In this document: piece by piece, positions 1 through 9,066 of the stretch
Layout of the letters: each line of letters begins with the position of its first letter
Position numbering within the stretch: the stretch's first letter is position 1
Virus record (IMG/VR): IMGVR_UViG_3300005527_003647
Coordinates: 1-58,613 of that record
DNA from: a virus
Direction: 5' to 3' (one strand)
Length of the DNA: 58,613 bases
Position numbers and translations under genes: made by a program
The notes under the pieces: model-generated
Told to the model about the DNA's origin: nothing
What the model saw: only the letters and a program-made list of their open reading frames with translations
Databases searched by the model: none

Positions 1-1
1 A

Positions 2-319
2 ATTTTATTTCAGAGAGAATCTATATTTGCAAACTTCTTTTCACAAAGAGTTAAACTTGTAGTGCCAGGAAATTTTGGAATTTCATCAGGAGCAAATGTA
101 TATTTAAACATACCTAAATTCTCCGAGAAAGTTCCAGGAGAAAATAATTTAGACAGAACATTATATGGTCATTATATGATCATCGCAGCACGGCACAAAT
201 TAACACCGGACAATAAACACGAAACTATTTTTGAAGCTTGTACAAACAGTTCAAATAGAAGTGATAGATATAATAAAATGATCGGCGTTGATAATGTAAC
301 TAATACAAATTATGCGTAA
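2..319 (+). CDS. Baseplate hub protein, gp27/late-control-D-like (C-terminal end only)
   Basis: The reading frame is open at the left edge, so this is the last 105 codons of a longer gene. A GTG inside it could be mistaken for a start, but the frame continues upstream without a stop. The visible part (KLVVPGNFGISSGANVYLNIPKF, then YGHYMIIAARHKL, then HETIFEACTNSS, each shown here in part) has the layout of the C-terminal barrel of gp27-type hub proteins: a 'slot into spaced beta strands' segment, a 'G.Y.I.A.RH' strand and a closing strand. Its place directly before a gp5-like OB protein fits a hub gene. The assignment rests on pattern and neighbours; the N-terminal domains are outside the window. 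Confidence 0.6.
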   Translation: MLFQRESIFANFFSQRVKLVVPGNFGISSGANVYLNIPKFSEKVPGENNLDRTLYGHYMIIAARHKLTPDNKHETIFEACTNSSNRSDRYNKMIGVDNVTNTNYA

Positions 320-340
320 TATTTTTTTAAGGATAATCCT

Positions 341-2146
341 ATGACTATGCAAGTTGTAGAAAGAGATGCTATAGTTATCAATAATGCTGATCCACTTGGA
401 TTAGCCCGACTTCAAGTTTTTATCTATGGTGTTCATGATATAACTGGAATTAAAACTCCATTTGAGAACCTTCCTTGGGCGTTTGCATCTCAAACTACCG
501 TTTCTATACCAAAAATATACACTCCAATAAAAGTAAAATATAAATTTTCTTTTGGTAGTGCAATGAGAGCTTTTGCTGATCAAGAGGCTTTAGAATGGCA
601 CTCTCCTTCACCTTATTTGAAATTAACAGAAAATAGAGACCCAAGACTCTATTTAAAATATGACAGTGAAAATCAAAAATTTTTAAACCAAAGTCCTGTA
701 GATTATTCAACGATTAAAAATAAAATAGCACAATTAGAGGAAGAAAAGAAAACATTAGAAAATGCCAAAAAAGCTAATGAAGAAGAACTAAAAAATTTAA
801 TTGCAGATGAAGAAAAATATCAAGTTTCACCTATAGACGAATCTGGATGGACTGTAGCTATAGAATACTCAAAAAGTGAACTCAATAACTTTTTAAATGA
901 TGTTGGTTCAATTGGTTCAGTAAGTGGGCAATCTTACGATAGTAGAATTTCTCAATTAGAATCTCAAATACAAAGTGGTAGAAAATTAGCTGAGATTGCG
1001 TATCCAAATAGAAATGAAGATGAGCAAGATTTAACATTAGAACAATATGCTGATCAAGTTTGGAATTCTCGTGAACTAACTGAAAGAGATAATTTAGTAA
1101 CCAGAAAAGGACTACTAGAAAGAAATATATTAGATGCTGAGACAAACCTGGCAAATCTTTATAAGAACTCTACATCAAATTTAAATAGAGTAAATACGCA
1201 AAAACAAGGAATTCAAGAAGAAATAAACAAACAAAGTCTTAAAATACAAGAAATAGATAAACAAATTGCAGAACTAAATTCTCAAGCTTCTAATGCGCCG
1301 AATGCTTTACTTTCCATAGAACAGGCAAGATCATTGGATGCAAGAGTAGGCCGATATGATGAAACTTCTGGTAAAGTTTATAATACACAAGAAGAATTAA
1401 TAGGTAACTGGACAGGATATACTTTTTATTTACCCGGTTACGCATTACAACCTGGACCTTCTATACCAGACAGAAAAAAATTAATACCAATAGATTCGAA
1501 AGGTAGAATAAGTGAAGAATCTTATTTACAATCAACAAATCTTAATGGTTCAAAATCTGGTCAACTGAGTACAATTATAGATCCTTCGGATAGTGTAGCT
1601 ATAGAAAAATCAAATAATGATAAAACTTGGAATTGTGATATTTCCTATGAAACTAGATTAAAAATTCTCACAAAAAGACAAGAAGTTATAACAGCAGTTA
1701 AATGGTTGAGAGATAAGATACTTGCTCTTTTTGCAATTGATGGAAATTCTGCCACAGCTCAGTGGATTAAACAAACGGTTAAACTTTTAACGGCTACACT
1801 CAAAAGTATTCAGAAATTTTTAAAAGTAATAAATGAAATAGTACTAGAGATTGCAAAAATTACCGCACAGATAAGACAACTAATAAACTGGATATTAAGT
1901 TTACCCGCAAGATTATTGGTTCTGTTGCAAGACTGTTTAACTCATTTTTTTAATTCATTGACTGATGCTTTTTCCGAATCAATATCTTTAAGTGGTGCCG
2001 GTGGTGAAAATGTATCTTTTTCTGAAGTAACAGAATTAATATCTGAAACACAAAAAACATTCCAAACAGCAAAAGAAACAGTAGAAATTACAACAATAGT
2101 ATATACAGAAATTAAAGCGATAGAAGCAACATTTGAAAAGGTATAA
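341..2146 (+). CDS. 5: gp5-like baseplate hub protein (OB domain plus long coiled coil, no lysozyme domain seen)
   Basis: Residues about 5-55 match the N-terminal OB domain of T4 gp5: 'ADPLGLARLQVFIYGVHD', then a 'TPFENLPWA' segment equivalent to TP-LPW in gp5. This domain joins the central spike to the gp27 torus. Unlike T4 gp5, I see no catalytic lysozyme domain after it. Instead residues about 125-320 are Lys/Glu/Gln-rich and predicted coiled coil, and the C-terminal third (about 435-600) is helical with hydrophobic stretches around 'IRQLINWILSLPARLLVLL'. The beta-helical needle is encoded by the next gene, whose ATG shares one base with this stop. Start chosen at ATG 341, preceded by a weak 'aagga' site. 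Confidence 0.72.
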   Translation: MTMQVVERDAIVINNADPLGLARLQVFIYGVHDITGIKTPFENLPWAFASQTTVSIPKIYTPIKVKYKFSFGSAMRAFADQEALEWHSPSPYLKLTENRDPRLYLKYDSENQKFLNQSPVDYSTIKNKIAQLEEEKKTLENAKKANEEELKNLIADEEKYQVSPIDESGWTVAIEYSKSELNNFLNDVGSIGSVSGQSYDSRISQLESQIQSGRKLAEIAYPNRNEDEQDLTLEQYADQVWNSRELTERDNLVTRKGLLERNILDAETNLANLYKNSTSNLNRVNTQKQGIQEEINKQSLKIQEIDKQIAELNSQASNAPNALLSIEQARSLDARVGRYDETSGKVYNTQEELIGNWTGYTFYLPGYALQPGPSIPDRKKLIPIDSKGRISEESYLQSTNLNGSKSGQLSTIIDPSDSVAIEKSNNDKTWNCDISYETRLKILTKRQEVITAVKWLRDKILALFAIDGNSATAQWIKQTVKLLTATLKSIQKFLKVINEIVLEIAKITAQIRQLINWILSLPARLLVLLQDCLTHFFNSLTDAFSESISLSGAGGENVSFSEVTELISETQKTFQTAKETVEITTIVYTEIKAIEATFEKV

Positions 2147-2958
2147 TGATGGCAGATACAGAAGTTAAAAAACCCGAAGGTGATAGTACTTGGTATGAAC
2201 CCGATTCTCAAGCAAATAATTCAGTTTATCCTCATGTAAAAGGATTTTATTCCGATTCTGGTCATTTTGTGGAAATGGATGACACACCACAATATGAAAG
2301 AATGAGAATACAACATAGAATAGGAAATTATACTGAGATACAATCCGATGGAACAGAAATTCATAAAATTATTGGTGATAATTATGAAATAGTTGTTAAG
2401 AACAATCATGTTTTGATAAAAGGTTATTGCTCTGTGACTATAGAAGGTGATTCTAAATTAAATGTTAAGGGAGATGTTTATCAAAACATTGAAGGTAATG
2501 TTTATCAAAACATTGAAGGTCAGATGGACGCTGTTGTCACCGGTGAGGTAAATTTAACTTCAGAAACCGATGTAAACATAACTGCTGGAGGAATAGAAGG
2601 ACAAATTAATTTAAATGCTCCTTTTTCTGTTCATGTCGAAGGTGATTTAACTGTAAACGGAGGAATATCTTCCACAGGACCTATTGCTTGTTCTGAAAAC
2701 ATAATAGCGAGTAAAAAAGTTTTTGGTGCTTTAGGATTGGTAACTCCCACAGGAGTTTTAGTTGGCCTTCCAGATGCTGGTGCTGTTGCACCAGGAATTT
2801 ATTCTGCTGGTCCCATTTCATCATTATCCTCAGTTACGGCGCCAGTATTGAATGATATTATTGGACCAATACAGATATTCAGACATGCGTATACATATCA
2901 TTTTCATCCAGGAGATTCTGGAGGAGTTACTGGAATTCCTAGCATAGGAGCTTTATAA
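2146..2958 (+). CDS. Tail spike/needle protein (gp5 C-terminal beta-helix type)
   Basis: Residues about 55-170 are a run of short beta-strand repeats (V.IEGDSKLNVKGD, VYQNIEGN, VYQNIEGQ, VTGEVNLTSETDVNITAGG), the pattern of the triple-stranded beta-helix at the end of T4 gp5. The C-terminus carries 'AYTYHFHPGDSGG'. The HFH triplet resembles the HxH metal site that caps membrane-piercing spikes of P2 and phi92, which I take as a possible iron-capped tip. In T4 the needle is fused to the OB-lysozyme protein; here it is a separate 270-residue gene directly after the OB-containing gene. An alternative ATG lies one codon downstream of the chosen start. Confidence 0.7.
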   Translation: MMADTEVKKPEGDSTWYEPDSQANNSVYPHVKGFYSDSGHFVEMDDTPQYERMRIQHRIGNYTEIQSDGTEIHKIIGDNYEIVVKNNHVLIKGYCSVTIEGDSKLNVKGDVYQNIEGNVYQNIEGQMDAVVTGEVNLTSETDVNITAGGIEGQINLNAPFSVHVEGDLTVNGGISSTGPIACSENIIASKKVFGALGLVTPTGVLVGLPDAGAVAPGIYSAGPISSLSSVTAPVLNDIIGPIQIFRHAYTYHFHPGDSGGVTGIPSIGAL

Positions 2959-3770
2959 TGGCAAATGTTTTAGATAGATTAACAACTACTTTCGATTCAT
3001 CTAAATTTGGTGATGATATTAATTTGAGTGACAGAGCTAAAGCTTTTTTAAACACAAGTCCTATAAAAATAAGTTCATGGGCGGCTAGTGATTTGGCCAA
3101 TGGTGCGGTGACACGTTCTGATTATTTTCAAAATCCTGTTGCATCTTATGTTTCTAGTATATCTTCTAATTTAAATTCAATTATAACATTATGTACTACT
3201 AGTCCAGATACAAACTATCCTAGTTCTAATGCTGCGATAAAAAATTTAGCTAATTCATCAAATAATTTAGTAACTCAATTAAATTTATTTTTACAACATA
3301 CAAATAGAATATCTGGTGTTTCAGAGAGTTATTTTGATTCATCTACAGGAGTTATAAAACCAAATTATCAAGATTGTGTCGGATCTGGAGGAATGATATT
3401 AACTATATTGGGAACAACAGATAATGTTAGAAATTCTACTCCTATTTTAAACCAGTTTACTAGTTTGTATATTGAAGAAGAATTGGCGGCTAATAATTGG
3501 AGTATAGGAAATACTAAAAACTCACTACAAACCGTGCCTTCTTCACTGACAACATCTCAAGTAAATGCAATGAATGTAATAATAAACACCGCAAATACAT
3601 TACTTTACACCAGAAGAACCGAAGATGAGAATTATTTTTACGCTTCCCAACAAATTTTAAAAGATTTTCAGATACTAAACGGAATGCAAAACTCGGGAAG
3701 TACTGAAAAAAATCTAATTACCAATAAAATAGGAACCGCAAAACTCAAAACCTCTTTAGGAGTTGAATAA
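2958..3770 (+). CDS. Unknown protein in the baseplate operon (270 aa)
   Basis: I do not recognise a family. The protein is Ser/Thr/Asn-rich, begins with a region around 'DRAKAFLNTSPIKISSWAAS', and has several amphipathic helical stretches (for example around 'AAIKNLANSSNNLVTQLNLFLQHTN', shown only in part by its key LANSS/NLFL positions). No signal peptide, membrane segment or catalytic motif is visible. Its ATG shares one base with the stop of the needle gene, and gp25 follows after 7 bases, so it is almost certainly a late virion gene, perhaps a baseplate or tail-tip accessory protein. That role comes from position alone. Confidence 0.5.
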   Translation: MANVLDRLTTTFDSSKFGDDINLSDRAKAFLNTSPIKISSWAASDLANGAVTRSDYFQNPVASYVSSISSNLNSIITLCTTSPDTNYPSSNAAIKNLANSSNNLVTQLNLFLQHTNRISGVSESYFDSSTGVIKPNYQDCVGSGGMILTILGTTDNVRNSTPILNQFTSLYIEEELAANNWSIGNTKNSLQTVPSSLTTSQVNAMNVIINTANTLLYTRRTEDENYFYASQQILKDFQILNGMQNSGSTEKNLITNKIGTAKLKTSLGVE

Positions 3771-3777
3771 ATAATAG

Positions 3778-4182
3778 ATGGCCACAATTACTACCAATGT
3801 TGCGAGAACTTATAAGGACTTAGACCTCCTTTTCAATGTTCACCCAATAAAAAAAGACGTTAATAAACACACAGCAGAAATGGCTGTGATTAATTCTGTA
3901 AAAAACTTGATTTTAACAAATCATTATGAACGTCCTTTTCAACCAGAAATAGGATCTAATGTCTCAAAACTTTTATTCGAACAACTAGATTTTGTGACTG
4001 CCGCAGCATTGGAAAGAGAAATTTCTCAGACAATACGAAATTTTGAACCAAGAGCCTCTGTTTATAGAATACGTGCTTTACCAGATTATGACAACAATGG
4101 TTTTACGATAGATATGGAATTTACCATTATAAACAGAACTGAACCAATAACAATAACATTTTTTCTAGATCGAGTAAGATAA
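3778..4182 (+). CDS. 25: Baseplate wedge subunit gp25
   Basis: The 134-residue length matches T4 gp25 (132 aa), and the conserved core is clear: 'DLDLLFNVHP', 'DVNKHTAEMAVINSVKNLIL', 'ERPFQPEIGSNVSKLLFE' and a C-terminal 'EFTIINRTEP' strand. gp25 is the small, sheath-initiator-like wedge subunit, also conserved in type VI secretion and contractile bacteriocins, that links the baseplate to the first sheath ring. The EPR-type loop typical of the family is seen as 'NFEPRASV'. The gene follows an 'aataaata' sequence and directly precedes gp6, with one codon frame ending as the next begins. Strong assignment. Confidence 0.93.
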   Translation: MATITTNVARTYKDLDLLFNVHPIKKDVNKHTAEMAVINSVKNLILTNHYERPFQPEIGSNVSKLLFEQLDFVTAAALEREISQTIRNFEPRASVYRIRALPDYDNNGFTIDMEFTIINRTEPITITFFLDRVR

Positions 4183-6258
4183 ATGACAGATCGTTTAAGA
4201 GTAACAGAACTTGATTTTGATCAAATCAAAACAAATTTAAAAAGTTTTTTAAAAAGTCAAAATGAATTTACCGACTATGATTTTGACGGTTCTGGATTAA
4301 GTGTACTTTTAGATATACTGGCTTATAATACACATTATAACGCTTATTATCTAAACATGATTGCAAATGAATCCTTCTTAGATACGGCTCTTTTAAGAAA
4401 CTCGGTTATTTCTCATGCCAAAAAATTTGGATATGTTCCAAGATCAGCAACAGCTGCAAGAGCTACAATTAACTTTACTATCAATAGTTTAAACTCTACA
4501 CCAGGTAGTTTAACTTTACCAAGAGGATATATTTTCTTATCTTCATTGATTGATAATAAAGTATATAATTTTGTTACATTAGAAGATACTACCGTAACAA
4601 AAACTGGGACAAATTTCGTATTCAATAATTTAAAAATATACGAAGGATCTTTGAATAGATATTCTTTCAACCATTCTGAAGCTTCAAATCCAAAGCAAAT
4701 ATTTTCTATACCAGATTCGAATATTGATACATCAACATTAAAAGTTACTGTACAACAATCTTCATCTAATACAGATTCGGTTGTTTATAGTTTAGCCACA
4801 GATGTAATAAATCTTACTGCTAACTCTACTGTTTATTTTTTACAAGAGGGACTAAACAATCAATATCAGATTTATTTTGGTGATGATGTAATCGGTAAAA
4901 AAATACCTGACGCTGGTGTAGTAAATGTAACCTATCTTTCTACGAACGGATCTGTTGCTAATAAAGCCAATACTTTTGTTGCCACGACACCAGTCTCATC
5001 TTTTACTACTTTTAGTGTGACCCCAGTTGCCGCTTCTTCTGGCGGCGCAGCAAAGGAATCTGTCGATCAAATTAAGTTTGCAGCTCCATTACAGTTTACC
5101 TCTCAAAATAGAGCTGTAACAAAAAATGATTATATTAAACTAATTCAACAAAAATATCCACAGTTTGATGCGGTTAATGTTTGGGGTGGAGAAGAAAATA
5201 TTCCTCCCGTTTATGGTAAAATTTTTATTTCTGCTAAACCTAAATTGGGATTTGAAGTTTCTGATACCGAAAAAAATTATTTTATAAATGAGATAGTTAA
5301 ACCCATAAGTGTTTTAACAGTTACTCCAGAATTTGTTGATGTTGATTATAATTACATTAAGTTAATTTCTACCGTTTATTATGACCCAACGAAAACTGAT
5401 TTAAATACATCAACTCTACAATCAAAAGTTACAAATGCGATAACTTCATTTTCAAATTTAAATTTAAATAAATTTAATTCAATTTTTAGTTCATCAAAAT
5501 TAAGAACTAATGTTGATAATTCTGATATTTCTGTACAATCAAACGAATTGGAAATATTTTTGTCTAAGAGATTTAGACCTGTTTTAACACAAACTAATAC
5601 TTATACTTTAGATTTTGGTGTTGAATTGTCTAGAGGCACAACACTCGATAATTTTTATTCTTCACCAAATTTTAATATACTTGACGAAAATTTAATAGAA
5701 AGATCCTGCTTTATTGAAGAAGTTCCATCTTCATTTACAGGAGTCGAATCGATATCAGTTATAACACCAGGTTCAGGATATACGTCAACACCAACCATAG
5801 AAATTATTGGAGATGGTCGAGGAGCCAAAGCGGCCGCCATTATCGTAAACGGAAAACTAAGTTCAGTAAAAGTTATAAATCCTGGTATTGGTTATACAAC
5901 AGCTGCAATAAGAATTATTGGTGGTGGAGGAACAAATGCTACTGCTGAGTCTATTTTAGAAAATAGGTTTGGTAAAATTAGAATCGCCTATTTTAAACCA
6001 GATGAGCTTACAAGTAGAAGTACAAAGGTTATTTTAAATGCCGAAAAAAATGAAGGTATTACTGGTGTTATAGATTACGTTTTAGGCACTATAACAATAG
6101 AAAATTTTGCTCCACTTTCTGTAGATAATGATTTTGATGAACTTTCTATAAATGTTAGACCAAAATCTACAGTTTTACAATCAATTAAAAATAAAATGTT
6201 AGCTTTCGATCAAACGGATCCAACCAGTGTTGTTGTTGAACTAAAAATCATAAAATAA
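4183..6258 (+). CDS. 6: Baseplate wedge subunit gp6 (baseplate J family)
   Basis: At 691 residues it is close to T4 gp6 (660 aa). The N-terminus has the diagnostic 'LDFDQIKTNLKSFLKSQ', 'DYDFDGSGLSVLLDILAYNT' and 'NAYYLNMIANESFLDTAL' segments of gp6, which dimerises to form the wedge ring. Mid-protein 'SQNRAVTKNDYIKLIQQKYP' is the usual J-type core. At about residues 525-590 there is an inserted beta module with two 'G.GYT' units (GSGYTSTPTIEI and GIGYTTAAIRII), which recurs in the next three genes. The start abuts the gp25 stop with no spacer, suggesting translational coupling. Confidence 0.92.
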   Translation: MTDRLRVTELDFDQIKTNLKSFLKSQNEFTDYDFDGSGLSVLLDILAYNTHYNAYYLNMIANESFLDTALLRNSVISHAKKFGYVPRSATAARATINFTINSLNSTPGSLTLPRGYIFLSSLIDNKVYNFVTLEDTTVTKTGTNFVFNNLKIYEGSLNRYSFNHSEASNPKQIFSIPDSNIDTSTLKVTVQQSSSNTDSVVYSLATDVINLTANSTVYFLQEGLNNQYQIYFGDDVIGKKIPDAGVVNVTYLSTNGSVANKANTFVATTPVSSFTTFSVTPVAASSGGAAKESVDQIKFAAPLQFTSQNRAVTKNDYIKLIQQKYPQFDAVNVWGGEENIPPVYGKIFISAKPKLGFEVSDTEKNYFINEIVKPISVLTVTPEFVDVDYNYIKLISTVYYDPTKTDLNTSTLQSKVTNAITSFSNLNLNKFNSIFSSSKLRTNVDNSDISVQSNELEIFLSKRFRPVLTQTNTYTLDFGVELSRGTTLDNFYSSPNFNILDENLIERSCFIEEVPSSFTGVESISVITPGSGYTSTPTIEIIGDGRGAKAAAIIVNGKLSSVKVINPGIGYTTAAIRIIGGGGTNATAESILENRFGKIRIAYFKPDELTSRSTKVILNAEKNEGITGVIDYVLGTITIENFAPLSVDNDFDELSINVRPKSTVLQSIKNKMLAFDQTDPTSVVVELKIIK

Positions 6259-6262
6259 AAAA

Positions 6263-9058
6263 ATGTCAGAATTAATTGTTTCCAATTTAGTTTCAAGTCA
6301 ACTACCTGATTTTATTAGGTCTGATAACCCCAAGTTTGTCATTTTTTTAGAAAAATACTATAAATGGTTAGAAAGTAGTAATAATGCATTATACGAAGTC
6401 AAAACTTTAGAACAGTCTAAAGATTTAGATTTGGTCGATGATTACTATTTAAATGAAATAGCAAAAGAAGTTTTACCATATTTTCCAAAAGAAATTCTTT
6501 TAGATAAAAGAACTTTTATAAAAAATGTAGGAGAATTTTATAGGTCAAAAGGAACACCAGAATCAGTAAAGTTTTTATTTAGAATATTATATAATGAAGA
6601 TATTGAAATTTATTTTCCAAAAGAACAAATATTAAAAGTTTCTGACGGAAAATGGGTATTACCTTTATCGTTAAGAGTTGAGACTGGTGATACCAATATT
6701 TTTGATATTGAAAAATGTAAAATTACCGGAACAAATTCAAAAGCAACAGCTATCGTTGAAAAAGTTATAAAATCGGTTGACCGACAGTTAGGAATAGAAT
6801 ATGTAGAATTATACATTTCCAATATTAATAAATTATTTTTAACTGGAGAAAATGTAAGCACAACTATAGTAAGAACCAATGGAAATGAAGATTTTGTTAC
6901 CGCAAAATTAATTGGTTCTTTATCTGAAATTAAAATTGATCCTAAAAATAGAGGATTATATTACAATGGATATGATACAGAATTAAGATATGAAGGAGAT
7001 CCAGTTACAATTATAGGTGGATTGAATCCAAGTTCTGGTAACCCTATTGGTGCTATAGCTACAGTTGGAAATGTATTACAGGGTTCAGTTGACGATGTTG
7101 TTGTTACTAATGGAGGTTTTGGATTTAGGGATCCCGCATTATATCAAAATTCCTCAATTCTTGATTTTACTGGAGGATTTAAAGATATATTATTAGGTTC
7201 TGAAGCTAAGGCTAAAATATTACTGTTGGATGAAAAAGTATATAGAACAATAAACGTAAGTAATATAACAATAGAATCTTTCTATTCTTCAACTATTGAC
7301 GGAATTGATAATGTAAATGACAATAAAACGATAAATGAATTGACTACGAAACAAACACTGAATGTTTTTCCCATATCTTTTATTACCGTAGAATCTTCTG
7401 GTGGAGGGTATAAAACTCAACCCGATTTGGACATTTATAGTTTGTATATGGAAGAACTTGATGATACATTAATTATAAATTCAACTACTGCCGTAAAGGG
7501 CACTAGAGTTTTGAGAGATGAGTCTCAAGATTTAACCAACTCTTTTGAAGTTGGAGAAACAGTAAAATTATTTTTAAGAAATAGATATGAAGAAATAAAA
7601 ATTGTAGCCAACGTAAGTTCAAACACAATAACTTTTTTTGATGAATTTGAAAATAATATAAACAATCTTTCAGTATATAAATTAAATAGAAGGAAATTAA
7701 CCGAAGTTGGATCTTTAGGTAGAATTCAAATAGTCAATGGTGGAAATGGTTATTCTGTTGGGGATTTTTTAGTTTTTAGTAGTACTGGTAGAGGATATGG
7801 AGCTAATGCGAATGTTAGTTCTGTACATGCCGGAAATAATGGAATTAAAACAATAACTTTCAATGAAACATCCGATTATATTAGAGGTGGTGAAAGTTAT
7901 ACTATGATTGACCTTCCAACCGTAACAGTTAATTCTCCCGGTGGAGGACAAAATGCAGTATTAAAAGTATCCGAAATATTAGGTGAAGGATTAAATAAAG
8001 AAATTTCTACAACTAGAATTGGTGCAATATCAAGTATAAGAGTTATAAGTTACGGTTATGATTATGTTTCTGCTCCAATTATTTCTTTGAGAAATGCTGA
8101 CATATCATTAACTGATGTTACCGAAGGTCAAATTTATGTAGCGAATACATTTGTTTATCAAGGAGCATCGAATACAAATTATAGTTGGTCTGCTTATGTG
8201 GACAAATATTCAACATCAAATAATTCATTAAGAGTTTATAATTATACAGGAACTTTTGATTCTAGTCTATCTATAAAATCTGATGATAATTTAACCACAG
8301 GAAATGTTGTGACCTCGTTGTTCTACGGCGATGGTAAGGCTAAGGCAACAGCCAAATTTGAAAATGGATTGATTCGATATCCTGGAATTTACTTGAATAC
8401 CGATGGTCAACCAAGTTCGGATCAAAAATTTCAAGATGATAAAAAATATCATAACTTCTCGTATATAATTAATACAGAAAATGATTATTATAAATTTAAG
8501 AAAACATTGCAAGAAACTGTACATCCATTAGGAACAAAAACTTTTGTAACTAAAATTGATACGAATTCAAAAAATGCTTCTGATCAAAATGTACAAATAA
8601 TCTATTTAACGCAAGATTATCATTCAAATACATTTAATATAAGTAATATTTCTAATAGTATAGTGTCAACGTCAATAACTCCAAACGTGCAATCTGAAGT
8701 TTCTGTTGGCAATTTAATTATTTTAAAAAATTTAGAAAAAACCATAAATGGTACAGCAAATATTTCATCCAGCTCAAATGTAATAACTGGTAACGGAACT
8801 AATTTTATTCATGATGTGGTTGATGGCCAAACGCTCTATCTTTCCTCTGGAAATACAGTAGTCGTAAAAAGTATATTTAATGCAAATACTATTTTTGCTC
8901 AAACAGAATTTGGCATTTCTAGCACCGATTTGACAATTAGGGTGGTGTTTGATGAAACGAAAAATGTCTCTTTTGTGAATGCCAACACCATTTTAGTTGA
9001 CACTAATCCAATAACAACAAACAACTTTGTTTCAATAATTGTACAAAAAGTGAGATAA
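6263..9058 (+). CDS. Baseplate wedge-associated structural protein at the gp7 position
   Basis: The first 130 residues form a conserved marine T4-like phage pattern: 'LPDFIRSDNPKFVIFLEKYYKWLE', 'DYYLNEIAKEVLPYFPKEIL', 'KRTFIKNVGEFYRSKGTPES' and 'FLFRILYNEDIEIYFPKEQIL' (each named by its key stretch). The rest is beta-rich with several Gly/Tyr units (GGNGYSVGD, GRGYGANAN, YGYDYVSAP) like the module in gp6. A gene between 6 and 8 would be gene 7 in T4, which is a 1032-residue wedge protein. I cannot prove homology to gp7, so I give no symbol. A late segment (about residues 740-780) has 'LQETVHPLGTKTFV', also typical of these proteins. Confidence 0.72.
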   Translation: MSELIVSNLVSSQLPDFIRSDNPKFVIFLEKYYKWLESSNNALYEVKTLEQSKDLDLVDDYYLNEIAKEVLPYFPKEILLDKRTFIKNVGEFYRSKGTPESVKFLFRILYNEDIEIYFPKEQILKVSDGKWVLPLSLRVETGDTNIFDIEKCKITGTNSKATAIVEKVIKSVDRQLGIEYVELYISNINKLFLTGENVSTTIVRTNGNEDFVTAKLIGSLSEIKIDPKNRGLYYNGYDTELRYEGDPVTIIGGLNPSSGNPIGAIATVGNVLQGSVDDVVVTNGGFGFRDPALYQNSSILDFTGGFKDILLGSEAKAKILLLDEKVYRTINVSNITIESFYSSTIDGIDNVNDNKTINELTTKQTLNVFPISFITVESSGGGYKTQPDLDIYSLYMEELDDTLIINSTTAVKGTRVLRDESQDLTNSFEVGETVKLFLRNRYEEIKIVANVSSNTITFFDEFENNINNLSVYKLNRRKLTEVGSLGRIQIVNGGNGYSVGDFLVFSSTGRGYGANANVSSVHAGNNGIKTITFNETSDYIRGGESYTMIDLPTVTVNSPGGGQNAVLKVSEILGEGLNKEISTTRIGAISSIRVISYGYDYVSAPIISLRNADISLTDVTEGQIYVANTFVYQGASNTNYSWSAYVDKYSTSNNSLRVYNYTGTFDSSLSIKSDDNLTTGNVVTSLFYGDGKAKATAKFENGLIRYPGIYLNTDGQPSSDQKFQDDKKYHNFSYIINTENDYYKFKKTLQETVHPLGTKTFVTKIDTNSKNASDQNVQIIYLTQDYHSNTFNISNISNSIVSTSITPNVQSEVSVGNLIILKNLEKTINGTANISSSSNVITGNGTNFIHDVVDGQTLYLSSGNTVVVKSIFNANTIFAQTEFGISSTDLTIRVVFDETKNVSFVNANTILVDTNPITTNNFVSIIVQKVR

Positions 9059-9066
9059 ATAAGTCT

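Noticed and set aside
62-319. An 85-residue complete gene starting at GTG 62
   Set aside because: The frame is open upstream to the left edge and reads like the C-terminal barrel of a hub protein, so it is the end of a longer gene.
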